Assembly (NCBI RefSeq): GCF_025465275.1
Contig: NZ_JAODNK010000179.1
Span: 1-61,921 of the forward strand
Direction of reading: 5' to 3'
DNA length: 61,921 nucleotides
DNA from: Nocardia sp.
GTDB lineage: Bacteria; Actinomycetota; Actinomycetes; Mycobacteriales; Mycobacteriaceae
The translations under genes were made by a program, and so were the position numbers. Shown piece by piece: positions 46,112 through 54,753 of the stretch; within the stretch, counting starts at the first letter, position 1; each line of letters begins with the position of its first letter. The notes under the pieces were generated by a model. It worked only from the letters and a program-made list of their open reading frames with translations. It was not told the origin of the DNA and made no database searches.

Positions 46112-47814
46112 CAGTGCTTACCCACCGCTTCTTCTGGGAGGCCTGCGACGATCATGGCGATATTCCATCCGGACGTGCGCAACTCGTTGTTGCTGCCGTT
46201 GCGTGGATAGTCAGCGTGCGAGTACGCCCCATCGCGACTCACCCCATCTTGGGTGGTGGTAGGGCCGGTCTCCAGATGTGTGAATCCGGGCAACGCTTGT
46301 GGATTAGGCCCGTACCCAGGAAGTTTCGCGATCGTATCCTTGCCGCCCGTCATCTCGTACCGATGGTCGTCCGGAACATTCAGCTTCGACACGTCCACAT
46401 CGTTCGCCTTCTCCGGCAGCCACCAATGTTTCTGGGGCAAATCCAGTCCGGGGGAACCGTATACGAGGACATCGTCGACAGGTTTGTGTCCGGGCTCCTG
46501 GAGTGCAAGTCCGGTCATGAGCGATCCGTAGGAGTGCCCGACCGCCGTTAGATGCATAGATCCGCTGTCGTGAGACGCTCGCACACCGTCGTAGAACGAT
46601 GCCAATTTCGGCGCACCATCTTTCGCCAAGGTGTCGGAGACGACCTCCTTGTAACCAGCCCAGGTCCTGCCGTCCAGGTCAGCAGGAACGTCCTTGTAGT
46701 CAGCTTGTGGCAAATCCGAACCAATCCACGCAATCGGCACCACGGACTGATTCTTGCGAGGATCACCATCCGGTAGAACGCCCAATCGACTTTGAGCCGT
46801 GTCCTTTACGTTCTTCCCTTCGTTGACCATGCCCGAGAGCGAGCCATGGACGTTGCCGTTCAACCCCGCTGCCGACACCGACACATTGTAGGCAGTATCG
46901 GGATTGCCGAGTGAGACAGCGGCGTGAGCCTGTTTCCCAGATTGGGTGTCCATCAGCAAGAGCATCGCATCCGGGTGATCGCCTAGCGTTTTCTGGACAG
47001 CCTGCAGATCGCCCAGCTTCTCGGCTACCGCTTTGTCGCCGTTCTGGGCGCGGGTCAGCTCGTCATCGAGCTTCTCCCGGTTGTAGTGATCGCGATCGAC
47101 ACTTGGAAGACCGTCACGGTTGCCGATGTAATTGTCGTGGTCGTAGAGCGCGTCCTTCTCGGCTGGGGTTAATGACTCCCAATAGTCGTGTAGCTGCTTC
47201 GGGTCGGTCGGCAACTGCGATTTGCCGTCCAGAATGGCTTGCACCCCTGAGCTGACAGGAGCGCCGTCAGGCTTCTTCTCGTAGAGGCCGAGTTCCTGCA
47301 GATCGGTGGTGAGCGCTGTGGATGCTGAGACTTCCGACAGGCCGAACTGGAACAGCAGGGCCTTGATCCGAGTCTGCAATCCCGACGCCTGACCGTCGAG
47401 CACCTGCTGGGCCAAAGCAGCGGATGCGGAGTTCGACCGATCGGTGCCAGACGGTACTTTTGGGGCGGTGACGTTGCCATCGTCATCGACGGTCATCCCC
47501 GCGCCCGGGACCTCCTGATTCACAATCTTCAGCAGTGCGGTGCGCGTATCGCCGAGTTGAACGCCATAGGTGTTGTAGTGGTCGGCGATCCCGACGACGG
47601 TAGTCCCGAGGTGGTTGCCCTGCAGTTTGTGTGCCAGGGCGCGCTCGGAGGCCGCCGCCGCTCCTTCGCCCTTCCATTTGGTCATGGCGTTATCGACGGA
47701 CCGCTCCATAGCGTCGACCTGCGTGACGAACTTATCGTTCTGAATCACCAGGTCTGCGGCGTAATCGATCATCGATTGCGGATCGCATCCTCGCACGTGA
47801 CTGATCGTCGTCAA
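46111..47814 (-). CDS. WxG-type alpha/beta hydrolase (DUF1023-like), candidate ESX effector 1
   Basis: 567 residues from ATG 47814, overlapping the EspC-like gene by four bases. N-terminal helical hairpin with WKG at about 48-50. A shared linker (GAGMTVDDDGNVTAPKVPSG) and SLTPAEKDALYDHDNYIGNRDGLP lead to a DUF1023-like hydrolase. Its nucleophile elbow is VGHSYGSLM, with VLVYGSPGLD after it and a possible catalytic His in the C-terminal AYSHADYP. A Ser-hydrolase (lipase, cutinase or esterase) exported by the host Type VII system is the simplest reading. The lipoprotein gene follows at once. Confidence 0.8.
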   Translation of the reverse strand: MTTISHVRGCDPQSMIDYAADLVIQNDKFVTQVDAMERSVDNAMTKWKGEGAAAASERALAHKLQGNHLGTTVVGIADHYNTYGVQLGDTRTALLKIVNQEVPGAGMTVDDDGNVTAPKVPSGTDRSNSASAALAQQVLDGQASGLQTRIKALLFQFGLSEVSASTALTTDLQELGLYEKKPDGAPVSSGVQAILDGKSQLPTDPKQLHDYWESLTPAEKDALYDHDNYIGNRDGLPSVDRDHYNREKLDDELTRAQNGDKAVAEKLGDLQAVQKTLGDHPDAMLLLMDTQSGKQAHAAVSLGNPDTAYNVSVSAAGLNGNVHGSLSGMVNEGKNVKDTAQSRLGVLPDGDPRKNQSVVPIAWIGSDLPQADYKDVPADLDGRTWAGYKEVVSDTLAKDGAPKLASFYDGVRASHDSGSMHLTAVGHSYGSLMTGLALQEPGHKPVDDVLVYGSPGLDLPQKHWWLPEKANDVDVSKLNVPDDHRYEMTGGKDTIAKLPGYGPNPQALPGFTHLETGPTTTQDGVSRDGAYSHADYPRNGSNNELRTSGWNIAMIVAGLPEEAVGKH

Positions 47815-48110
47815 TTGACACCCTCACCGCGCCCGTACTTGTCGAGTTGGTCGGCGTTGGCCTTGTCTACACCTTCGTAGGTTCCACCTGCGGATTTAGC
47901 GCGGTCTCCCAGGGTTTGAATCTGACCGCCGATCACGCCATACGCCTTCACCACCGCGTCACTGACCTGTGTAGACACCGTTGCAACCGGTGACCCCGGC
48001 ATATACACGGCCTTGGTGGGGGCGATTTTGCCGATAGCATCCGCCTGCCCGGTCAGCTCAGTCGCGAGACTGTGCAGCGTTGCTAGGTCAACGTCGAGTA
48101 TGTCGGCCAC
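47811..48110 (-). CDS. EspC-like Type VII secretion substrate
   Basis: 99 residues from GTG 48110 with AGGGGG upstream. Two-helix WXG100/EspC-type protein: DLATLHSLATELTGQADAIGKI then VSDAVVKAYGVIGGQIQTLGDRAKSAGGTYEGVDKANADQL. The YEGVD sequence fits the YxxxD/E general secretion signal of ESX systems. First gene of the leftward cargo operon and likely co-export partner of the hydrolase immediately downstream. Confidence 0.78.
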   Translation of the reverse strand: MADILDVDLATLHSLATELTGQADAIGKIAPTKAVYMPGSPVATVSTQVSDAVVKAYGVIGGQIQTLGDRAKSAGGTYEGVDKANADQLDKYGRGEGVN

Positions 48111-48328
48111 CGGACCCCCTGGTTAGTGCGCGGTACAAACTTCCCGAACTTTAACATGTTGATCGAGATTCCCTAGGGGCTAGAGAGCGCCCATTCGACT
48201 CCAAATCCGCAGTGTCGCAGCGCCTCCGATAAGCTCCAGCCGTCGGCGTCGAGTGCATTCCTTTCCACGAAACGCCCGATAGATCCGAGGGCGTCCGTCC
48301 GGCCAGTTCGAGCCGCGCGCCCTCCGCA

Positions 48329-48372
48329 GACGCCCCCGCTCCCAGCCCCACGCTGGTCGCAGCGGGGGCGTC
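48329..48372 (+). terminator. Large hairpin upstream of terminase
   Basis: GACGCCCCCGCT (48329-48340) and AGCGGGGGCGTC (48361-48372), a perfect 12-bp stem. The 20-base loop contains a smaller CCAGC/GCTGG hairpin, and TCGCTTTCCTC follows. It would stop + strand transcripts that read through the cargo before terminase. It could alternatively mark the packaging region. The rest of the 431-bp gap (48111-48541) shows only the cargo start with an AT-rich TTAACATGTT near 48150. Confidence 0.6.
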
Positions 48373-48541
48373 TCGCTTTCCTCGCCTCTCCCCCGGCAAG
48401 CCCACCCCCGCGCACATCACAGCGCTCATTCGCGGATGAGGTCCGGCCTCCCGTGGGAGGGGCGAGGACGGTCCGCCCAGACGGCCGGCCTCCCCCATCC
48501 GGCCGCCAGGTGCGCCCGGCGCACCGCAAGGAGGCACCCAG

Positions 48542-48982
48542 GTGCCAGCCAACCGAACCAGCCCCGGATCCATCGACAAGCGCAGGCGCATGGCACAAGC
48601 ACTCCAGCTCCGCGAGACCGGAGCCAATTACCGGCAGATCGCCCAAGCGCTCGACATCTCGACATCTACCGCCCACGCCTACGTCGATGAGGCGATAAAG
48701 GAACTCACACGCGAGCCCGCGGAGTCCCTGCTCACCCTGGAACTGACCCGCCTGGACGCCATGCTGCTCGGCATCTGGAAGAAGGCATCACGCGGCGACC
48801 TGCAATCCATCGACCGCGCGCTGAAGATCATGGAGCGGCGCACCAAGTACACCGGCCTCGACCAACTAGCCGCGCTGAAGATGGCGCAGGACGGCAAGGA
48901 TCTGCCCGCCGTGGACGCCTGGCTCGATGCGATGCTCGACAGCGGCGCCAGCGACCTCGACGAGCTGGGGCAGGCGGCGTGA
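48542..48982 (+). CDS. terS: Terminase small subunit
   Basis: 146 residues from GTG 48542 with AAGGAGG upstream. A helix-turn-helix near the N-terminus (ALQLRETGANYRQIAQALDISTSTAHAYVDEAI) recognises the packaging site. The helical C-terminus (LDAMLLGIWKKASRGDLQSIDRALKIMERRTKYTGLD) is typical of actinophage small terminases. The stop overlaps the large subunit GTG. Confidence 0.85.
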   Translation: MPANRTSPGSIDKRRRMAQALQLRETGANYRQIAQALDISTSTAHAYVDEAIKELTREPAESLLTLELTRLDAMLLGIWKKASRGDLQSIDRALKIMERRTKYTGLDQLAALKMAQDGKDLPAVDAWLDAMLDSGASDLDELGQAA

Positions 48983-50286
48983 GCGCGATCCGGCCGCTCG
49001 TCGGCAAACAGCGCCTCGCCGTGGCGAACTCGACCGCCCGCCTGAATGTGTACGAGGGCAGCGTCCGTTCGTCGAAAACGATCTGCTCGCTACTCGACTG
49101 GATCCGCTACTGCCGCAAGGGCCCGCCGGGCACGCTGCTCATGACCGGGCGCACCGAGCGCACGATCATCAACAACCTGATCCTGCCTATTCAGGACATG
49201 CTCGGACCGGGCCGCGTCTCGATCAACCGAGGCAACGGCACGGTCAACATCTGCGGTCGCAACGTGATTCTCGTCGGCGCGAACAACGAAGCCGCCCGCA
49301 CGAAGATCCAGGGCCTCACTCTGGCCGGGGCATACGTCGATGAGGCTCCGACCTTGCCGGAGTCGTACTGGAACATGCTGTTCTCGCGGCTATCGGTACC
49401 GGGCGCGCAAATGTTCGCGACCGGCAACCCGGAGTCCCCGCGCCACTGGTTCAAGACCCAATGGCTCGACCGCGCGAAGTTCTGGATTCAGGACAACGGC
49501 AGCATCATCGACCGGCGCGATGCCTACGCGCGACTCCAGCCCGGCGACCCGGACCGGCCGCTGGACTTGCACCGGTTCACGTTCATCCTGGACGACAACC
49601 CGAACCTCGACCCCGACTTCGTCGCATCCCTGAAGTCCAGCTACACCGGCGTCTGGTACCTCCGATTCGTGTTGGGCAAGTGGGTCGTTGCCGACGGCGC
49701 GATCTACTCCGCGTTCGACGAAGCGAAGCACCGCCTACCGCACAAGGAACTTCCGCCGATGTCGCGGGTGCTGGCGATGGGCGTCGACTACGGCACGACG
49801 AACCCGACCGCCGGAATCCTGCTCGGGCTCGGTGTGGACGGTCGGCTTTATGCCATCGACGAATGGGTACCGCCGCGCGGCACCGACGCGGAACTGTCTG
49901 CGGCGCTGGCGGAATGGCTGCGCGACACCAAACACGACCCCGAGTGGGTGTTCGTCGACCCGGCAGCCGCGAGCTTCAAACTCCAGCTGTACCGCGACGA
50001 CACAGCCCGCGTCGCCGATGCCACCAACGAAGTGCTCGACGGTATCCGCACCGTCGCCGCCCTGTTCTCCACCGGGCAGCTGCTCATCTCCGAGCGCTGC
50101 GAACGGTTGCTGACCGAAATCCACGGCTACGTCTGGGATTCCAGGCAATCGGAGAAGGGCCTCGACAAGCCGGTCAAGCTCGACGACCACTTCTGCGACG
50201 CGCTGCGCTACTCGGTCGCGTCCTCGCAATTCGCCTGGTTCTCACAACTACGGACCTCGATCCCCGCAGCCAAGGAGGCAGCGTAG
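48979..50286 (+). CDS. terL: Terminase large subunit
   Basis: 435 residues from GTG 48979. ATPase motifs: Walker A GSVRSSKT, Walker B-like LAGAYVDEAPTLP, then ATGNPESPRHW coupling motif. Nuclease domain acidic residues: AMGVDYGT, WVFVDPAAASF and DDHFCDALRYSV. PBSX/XtmB-like class. Powers DNA translocation into the prohead and cuts concatemers. Three bases before the portal gene. Confidence 0.92.
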   Translation: MSAIRPLVGKQRLAVANSTARLNVYEGSVRSSKTICSLLDWIRYCRKGPPGTLLMTGRTERTIINNLILPIQDMLGPGRVSINRGNGTVNICGRNVILVGANNEAARTKIQGLTLAGAYVDEAPTLPESYWNMLFSRLSVPGAQMFATGNPESPRHWFKTQWLDRAKFWIQDNGSIIDRRDAYARLQPGDPDRPLDLHRFTFILDDNPNLDPDFVASLKSSYTGVWYLRFVLGKWVVADGAIYSAFDEAKHRLPHKELPPMSRVLAMGVDYGTTNPTAGILLGLGVDGRLYAIDEWVPPRGTDAELSAALAEWLRDTKHDPEWVFVDPAAASFKLQLYRDDTARVADATNEVLDGIRTVAALFSTGQLLISERCERLLTEIHGYVWDSRQSEKGLDKPVKLDDHFCDALRYSVASSQFAWFSQLRTSIPAAKEAA

Positions 50287-50288
50287 AC

Positions 50289-51935
50289 ATGCCGTTGCCT
50301 AACGCCAACACACCGTGGCCGCCCCGCCACCTCGCGCCCGCATTCCAGATGTTCGCCACCTGTCAGGTGTGGTGGGAGGGCGACGCCGAGAAGCTGTCCG
50401 CCAGCCATGGCGAGCCCGCCCGCACGGGATTGAGCAGCACCCTCCGTGATCGGATCAAGCGCCTGTTCTGGGGCACCAAACCCGATGTGTCGAACCAAAT
50501 TCGGCAGATCCATATCCCGGTTGCCGCCGACATCGTGCAGACCGCTGCGTCGCTGCTGCTGCCCGACCCGGTCGCTTTCCGCATCGCCTCCGACGACGAA
50601 CACGCCAACGACGAGGCCCGCGAACGGGTCGACAAGATCCTCAACTCGCCGCAGATGCATTCAGCGATGCTGCAGGGAGCCGAGGCCGGCTCGGCTCTCG
50701 GTGGCGTCTATGCGCGAATCGTCTGGAACGCGTCTTTCAAGGATCACGCCTGGCTCGATTTCGTCGACGCAGATCAGGCTGTGCCCGAGTTCATTTACGG
50801 CGAACTATCCGCAGTGACCTTCTGGGAGGTCGTCGACCAGAACGAAGCCGAAGACCGCGTGCTTCGCCACCTGGAACGGCACGAGCCTGCATACGTCGAG
50901 TTCTACTCCGACGGCACCCAGACGCAGGTGTACGGCCGCATCTATCACGGCCTCTACGAAGGCACCGCCATTACGCTCGGCCGCCAGATCGACTTGACCG
51001 AACACCCTGAGACCAAGGGCATTCCGGTCAACGAAGAGGGCTTCGTCGACACCGGCAGCGCCGACCTGACCGCCTTCTACTTCCCGAACGCACTGCCTAA
51101 CCCGATGTTTCGAGGGAAGGGCACCCTCCAGCACTTCGGCCGCTCCGATATCGGCGACCCTGCCGTCATCGGACTCATGGACCAGATCGACGAAACCTAT
51201 TCGTCGCTGGCGCGGGACGTGCGCCTGGCCAAGGCCCGGCTCATGGTCTCCGAGCACCTGCTAGAGGTGAAGGGGCCGGGCAAGGGTTCGACTTTCAACG
51301 TCGAGCAGGAGGTGTACGAGAAGGTCGGCGGCGTCCCCAACGGCACCCCCGTCATCGAGGCGCACCAGTTCGCGATTCGAGTCGACGACCACCTCCGTAC
51401 CGGTGAAGGATTCCTGCGCGCGATCCTGCGTCGAGTCGGGTTCTCCCCGTACACGTTCGGGCTCGCCGACGATTCAGCCGCTGCCATGACCGCGACCGAA
51501 GTCGACGCGAAGAAGGACGCCAGCACAGCGACGTTCAAAGCGCGCTCCGGTATCTGGAAGTCAGTTCTCGCGCGGGCCGCCCGCACGCTGATCGAGGTGG
51601 ACGCCGCTGTGTTCGAGACCGGCGCGGTCCTGAGCCAGGAACTCGAAGTGCACTGGCCGCCCTCCGCCCGCGAGTCGGTCCAGTCCAAGGGCCAGACCCT
51701 CCAAGCGCTCGAATCCGCGAAGGCGGCATCGACCGAGTGGAAGGTCCGGTACCTGAATCCGGAGTACGACGACATCCAGGTCGCCGAAGAGGTTGCTCGC
51801 ATCCTCGACGAAGGCGCGGTCGCCGACCCATTGACGCTGGGCGCGGACCAGCCGTTCCCGGACCCTGACCCCAATACCGAGGACCAGGCAGACGACATCG
51901 GAGACGACGGCGACGAGCTGCCGTCCGCTGCATAA
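50289..51935 (+). CDS. Portal protein
   Basis: 548 residues from ATG 50289. Middle-sized portal of the SPP1 gp6-like/actinophage class. The N-terminal wing (RDRIKRLFWGTKPDVSNQIRQIHIPVAADIVQTAASLLLPDPV) is recognisable, with a core SALGGVYARIVWNASFKDHAWLDFVDADQAVPEF. The stem and crown helices follow, with a very acidic C-terminal tail (PDPDPNTEDQADDIGDDGDE). Forms the dodecameric ring through which terminase packages DNA. Confidence 0.88.
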   Translation: MPLPNANTPWPPRHLAPAFQMFATCQVWWEGDAEKLSASHGEPARTGLSSTLRDRIKRLFWGTKPDVSNQIRQIHIPVAADIVQTAASLLLPDPVAFRIASDDEHANDEARERVDKILNSPQMHSAMLQGAEAGSALGGVYARIVWNASFKDHAWLDFVDADQAVPEFIYGELSAVTFWEVVDQNEAEDRVLRHLERHEPAYVEFYSDGTQTQVYGRIYHGLYEGTAITLGRQIDLTEHPETKGIPVNEEGFVDTGSADLTAFYFPNALPNPMFRGKGTLQHFGRSDIGDPAVIGLMDQIDETYSSLARDVRLAKARLMVSEHLLEVKGPGKGSTFNVEQEVYEKVGGVPNGTPVIEAHQFAIRVDDHLRTGEGFLRAILRRVGFSPYTFGLADDSAAAMTATEVDAKKDASTATFKARSGIWKSVLARAARTLIEVDAAVFETGAVLSQELEVHWPPSARESVQSKGQTLQALESAKAASTEWKVRYLNPEYDDIQVAEEVARILDEGAVADPLTLGADQPFPDPDPNTEDQADDIGDDGDELPSAA

Positions 51936-51953
51936 CGGAAGGCGGGCCAGCGC

Positions 51954-53735
51954 ATGGCATTCGAGCCCGCCGCCGTTGCAGGACTGCAAGACGGAGTCGC
52001 CCAGATCTACGCCGATGCCGAAGTGCAGCTGCTCGCCCGCGTCGCCAAGGCGATCGAGAAGGGCATCGACACCCCGCAGTGGGTGAGCGTGCAGCTCGGC
52101 GAGATGGCCCGCCTGTCGAAGGAGTCGCGCGGATTCCTGTTGTCCCTCGATCCGCTTGTCGCACAGCAGATCGAGGCCGCGCTACTCGCTGCGCACGCAA
52201 CGGGAGTAGCCGCCGCCGACAGCGACATTCCGGGTCCGCCCTCCAGCGGCCCCGCTCCAGTTATCTCGCAAGAGGCGGTCGCGGCCCTCGCGGCGGAAGC
52301 CACCGCGGCTGTCGTATCGACGCATTCGCAGATCTTGCGATCGACAGTGGACAGCTACCGGCAGGTCGTTGCCGATGTGGCGGGCCGCGTCGTGACAGGC
52401 GTCGGCACCCGGCGCGAAGCGACCCAGGCCGCCCTCGACCAGTTCGCGGCTCGCGGGATCAGCAGCTTCCGCGACAAGGCCGGACGGAACTGGCGCATCG
52501 ACACCTACGCCGAAATGGCTGTCCGCACAGCGGCTCTGCGCGCCCTGAAACAGGGCCATACGGACCGGTTGTTGCAGCGCGGCTATGACCTGGTCGTCAT
52601 CTCCTCGCACCCGCGCCCCGCCCCGCAGTGCAGACGGTTCGAGGGCCGCATCGTGTCGTTGACCGGCCGCACCCCCAACGGCAAGGTCGACGCGACCTCT
52701 CCGCTCACTGGCGCCGCTGTCACCGAAACGGTGGTCGCGTCCATGCGGGAAGCGGAGAGCGCCGGCCTGCATCACCCGAACTGCAAACACACTCACACCC
52801 TGTGGGTTCCGGGCGCACCTCGCCCGAAGGTCGAACCGTACGACGAGCAGGGTTACGCCGACGAGCAGCAGCTTCGCCGCATGGAACGCCAAGTGCGTGA
52901 GGCGAAACGGCAGCAGGCCGCCGCTATCACCCCGGATGCGAAGAAGGCCGCCACGGCGAAGGTCCGTGCGCGCCAGACCGCCATCCGCGCTCACGTCGAT
53001 CAGACCGGCGTCACTCGCCGCCTGAACCGCGAGCAGCTGCGCGACGGCGACGCGAGCAACGCGAACACGCTGACCCGCAACCCGAACCCGCCCGCACTCC
53101 CGGCCACACCGTCGGTGACAACAGTGGAGGCGAAGCTGACCCGGCGCAAGCGCGAGCTGGAGCACCTGGACGACAAGGAACTTGCCGACCTCGCCGAGAA
53201 GGCCGTTACCGACCTCGATATGGACCTACTCGACCGCATCGAGGTCGAGGACCAGCACCGCAGCAAGGTCGCCGCCAAGCGGGCCGAACGGTGGGCCGGA
53301 TACGAGCGCAAGTACGACGAGCTCGTGGCCGACGGCTGGGACCACGAATCCGCAGTCGAGAAGGCGTACGGCATCTCGGTGAAAACCCAACGCTCACAAG
53401 CTGCTATCTCCATGCTGCGCGGGCAGGGGTACGAGGGGAAGTCGTTCAACGACCTGGCCCGCCATGCGTTCAAAGACCAGGCGTACACGAACTGGCTTGC
53501 CGCCGAGGAAGCTACGAACGGCTACATGCTGTCCAAGGCCGGGCAGGCTGCCGGTATCGACCCGCGCTCGCTGTGGTTCGGCAATGCCAGTGCGGCCGAG
53601 AAGTACGCTTCGGAGGAGCTGCGCGGCTACTGGGACCAGCACGGCCGCCCAACGCTCGACGAGTTCAAAGCTGACCTGCTCGATCCGCAGGAGGCGGACC
53701 GGATACGAAGCGCGAGAGGGGATTTCCTGCGATGA
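51954..53735 (+). CDS. Minor capsid / head morphogenesis protein
   Basis: 593 residues from ATG 51954. Central region (RDKAGRNWRIDTYAEMAVRTAALRALKQGHTDRLLQRGYDLVVISSHPRPAPQCRRFEGRIVSL then ESAGLHHPNCKHTHTLWVPG) is the phage minor capsid protein 2 / SPP1 gp7-like pattern with Cys and His. The long charged C-terminal extension (residues about 310-560) has helical repeats. It binds the portal and acts early in head assembly. Confidence 0.82.
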   Translation: MAFEPAAVAGLQDGVAQIYADAEVQLLARVAKAIEKGIDTPQWVSVQLGEMARLSKESRGFLLSLDPLVAQQIEAALLAAHATGVAAADSDIPGPPSSGPAPVISQEAVAALAAEATAAVVSTHSQILRSTVDSYRQVVADVAGRVVTGVGTRREATQAALDQFAARGISSFRDKAGRNWRIDTYAEMAVRTAALRALKQGHTDRLLQRGYDLVVISSHPRPAPQCRRFEGRIVSLTGRTPNGKVDATSPLTGAAVTETVVASMREAESAGLHHPNCKHTHTLWVPGAPRPKVEPYDEQGYADEQQLRRMERQVREAKRQQAAAITPDAKKAATAKVRARQTAIRAHVDQTGVTRRLNREQLRDGDASNANTLTRNPNPPALPATPSVTTVEAKLTRRKRELEHLDDKELADLAEKAVTDLDMDLLDRIEVEDQHRSKVAAKRAERWAGYERKYDELVADGWDHESAVEKAYGISVKTQRSQAAISMLRGQGYEGKSFNDLARHAFKDQAYTNWLAAEEATNGYMLSKAGQAAGIDPRSLWFGNASAAEKYASEELRGYWDQHGRPTLDEFKADLLDPQEADRIRSARGDFLR

Positions 53736-53905
53736 GCGGAAGTGACCTCTACCGCGCCTATCAGGAGGGCCTGACCGCCGCCGGACAAGCGGACGCCGTC
53801 AACCCCTACAGCCCGGCCCCCGCCGGAAGCCCCCGAGAACTGCTCGCCCGAATGTGGCTGCGCGGCAGGCTGAAGCACGCACTCGACGTGCCCGCCGCCG
53901 ACTAG
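53732..53905 (+). CDS. Small RMF/CrpP-like peptide
   Basis: 57 residues from ATG 53732, overlapping the previous stop (ATGA). The pattern AYQEGLTAAGQADAVNPYSP then W-x-x-G-x-x-A resembles the ribosome modulation factor/CrpP-like fold found in small phage proteins. A terminator with U-tract follows 15 bp later. Host-ribosome or antibiotic effects seen in RMF/CrpP relatives cannot be inferred here. Confidence 0.55.
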   Translation: MSGSDLYRAYQEGLTAAGQADAVNPYSPAPAGSPRELLARMWLRGRLKHALDVPAAD

Positions 53906-53920
53906 CCAGCCCCAATACCC

Positions 53921-53952
53921 ACGCCCCGCCCTCGCTGGCGGGGCGTCTTTTG
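53921..53952 (+). terminator. Intrinsic terminator before scaffold gene
   Basis: ACGCCCCGCC (53921-53930) and GGCGGGGCGT (53937-53946), a perfect 10-bp stem, 6-base loop and CTTTTGT tail. It may reduce read-through so that scaffold and capsid transcripts are set separately. Confidence 0.85.
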
Positions 53953-54006
53953 TGCGCCCACCTGGAGTGGGTGCACCAATCACCCAGCACCCCAGGAGGG
54001 TTCGCC

Positions 54007-54726
54007 ATGTCCACTGCCCAGCCAGCCACCGACGTGACCACCGCACCCGAGGCCGACGACGTCGACACCGCCCCCGACACCCCAGAAGCGCCGCAGGGCG
54101 ACGAACAGGGCGCAGGCAAGGTCGATGCCTCGGAAGGCGATAAAGGCACGGCCGATGAGCCGACGGGCAGCACGGCCGACGATCCGCGGCTGCGGTCAGC
54201 GCGGAACGATGCCGCGAAGTACCGCACTCGCGCCAGCAAGGCCGAAACCGATCTCGACGCCTTCAAAGAGCAGGTCGGCAAGCTGTTCGGTTTCGTCTCC
54301 GACGACGACGCCAACGACCCGAAGAAGCTGACTGCCCAGCTCGAGGCAACGGTCAAGGACGCCAACGAAGCTCGCGTCGAACTGGCCGTCTACCGCGCTG
54401 CCGGTAAGGACATCGACGCCGAAGCGCTGCTCGATTCCCGCACATTCGCTTCGGTCGTTTCCAAGCTCGACCACACCGCCGATGACTTCGCCGCCCAGGT
54501 GGCCGCCGAGATCACCAAGGTCGTCGAGAAGAACCCGACGAAGTTCCGTCTGACCGCCGTCGCCGAGCCGCCCAAGCCGCCCAAGCGGTCCGGCTCCGAC
54601 ACCGGCAACGGCAAGGGCGAGAACTCCGGGCAGCTCACCTACGCGCAGTACCAGGCCCTTTCCCCGGCCGACCGCGTGAAGGCGGTCAAGGAAGGCCGAG
54701 CCAACCAGATCCTCGGCCGCAAGTAA
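54007..54726 (+). CDS. Capsid scaffolding protein
   Basis: 239 residues from ATG 54007 with CAGGAGGG upstream. Acidic Pro/Asp-rich N-terminus (residues 1-65), a central helical region (ARNDAAKYRTRASKAETDLDAFKEQVGKLFG), and a basic C-terminus with a Pro-Lys stretch and QALSPADRVKAVKEGRANQIL. Composition and position immediately before the major capsid gene mark a scaffold that guides shell assembly and then leaves. Confidence 0.8.
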   Translation: MSTAQPATDVTTAPEADDVDTAPDTPEAPQGDEQGAGKVDASEGDKGTADEPTGSTADDPRLRSARNDAAKYRTRASKAETDLDAFKEQVGKLFGFVSDDDANDPKKLTAQLEATVKDANEARVELAVYRAAGKDIDAEALLDSRTFASVVSKLDHTADDFAAQVAAEITKVVEKNPTKFRLTAVAEPPKPPKRSGSDTGNGKGENSGQLTYAQYQALSPADRVKAVKEGRANQILGRK

Positions 54727-54753
54727 CCCGCACCCTCTTCAAGGAGTGGCCAC

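Noticed and set aside
42232..48541. Insertion sequence or transposon as carrier of the cargo island
   Set aside because: No transposase gene, terminal inverted repeats or target duplication could be found at the edges (41640-42231 and 48111-48541).
49461..50288. N-terminal extension of the portal frame back to 49461
   Set aside because: It lies in another frame of the terminase gene. ATG 50289 directly after the terminase stop is the natural portal start.
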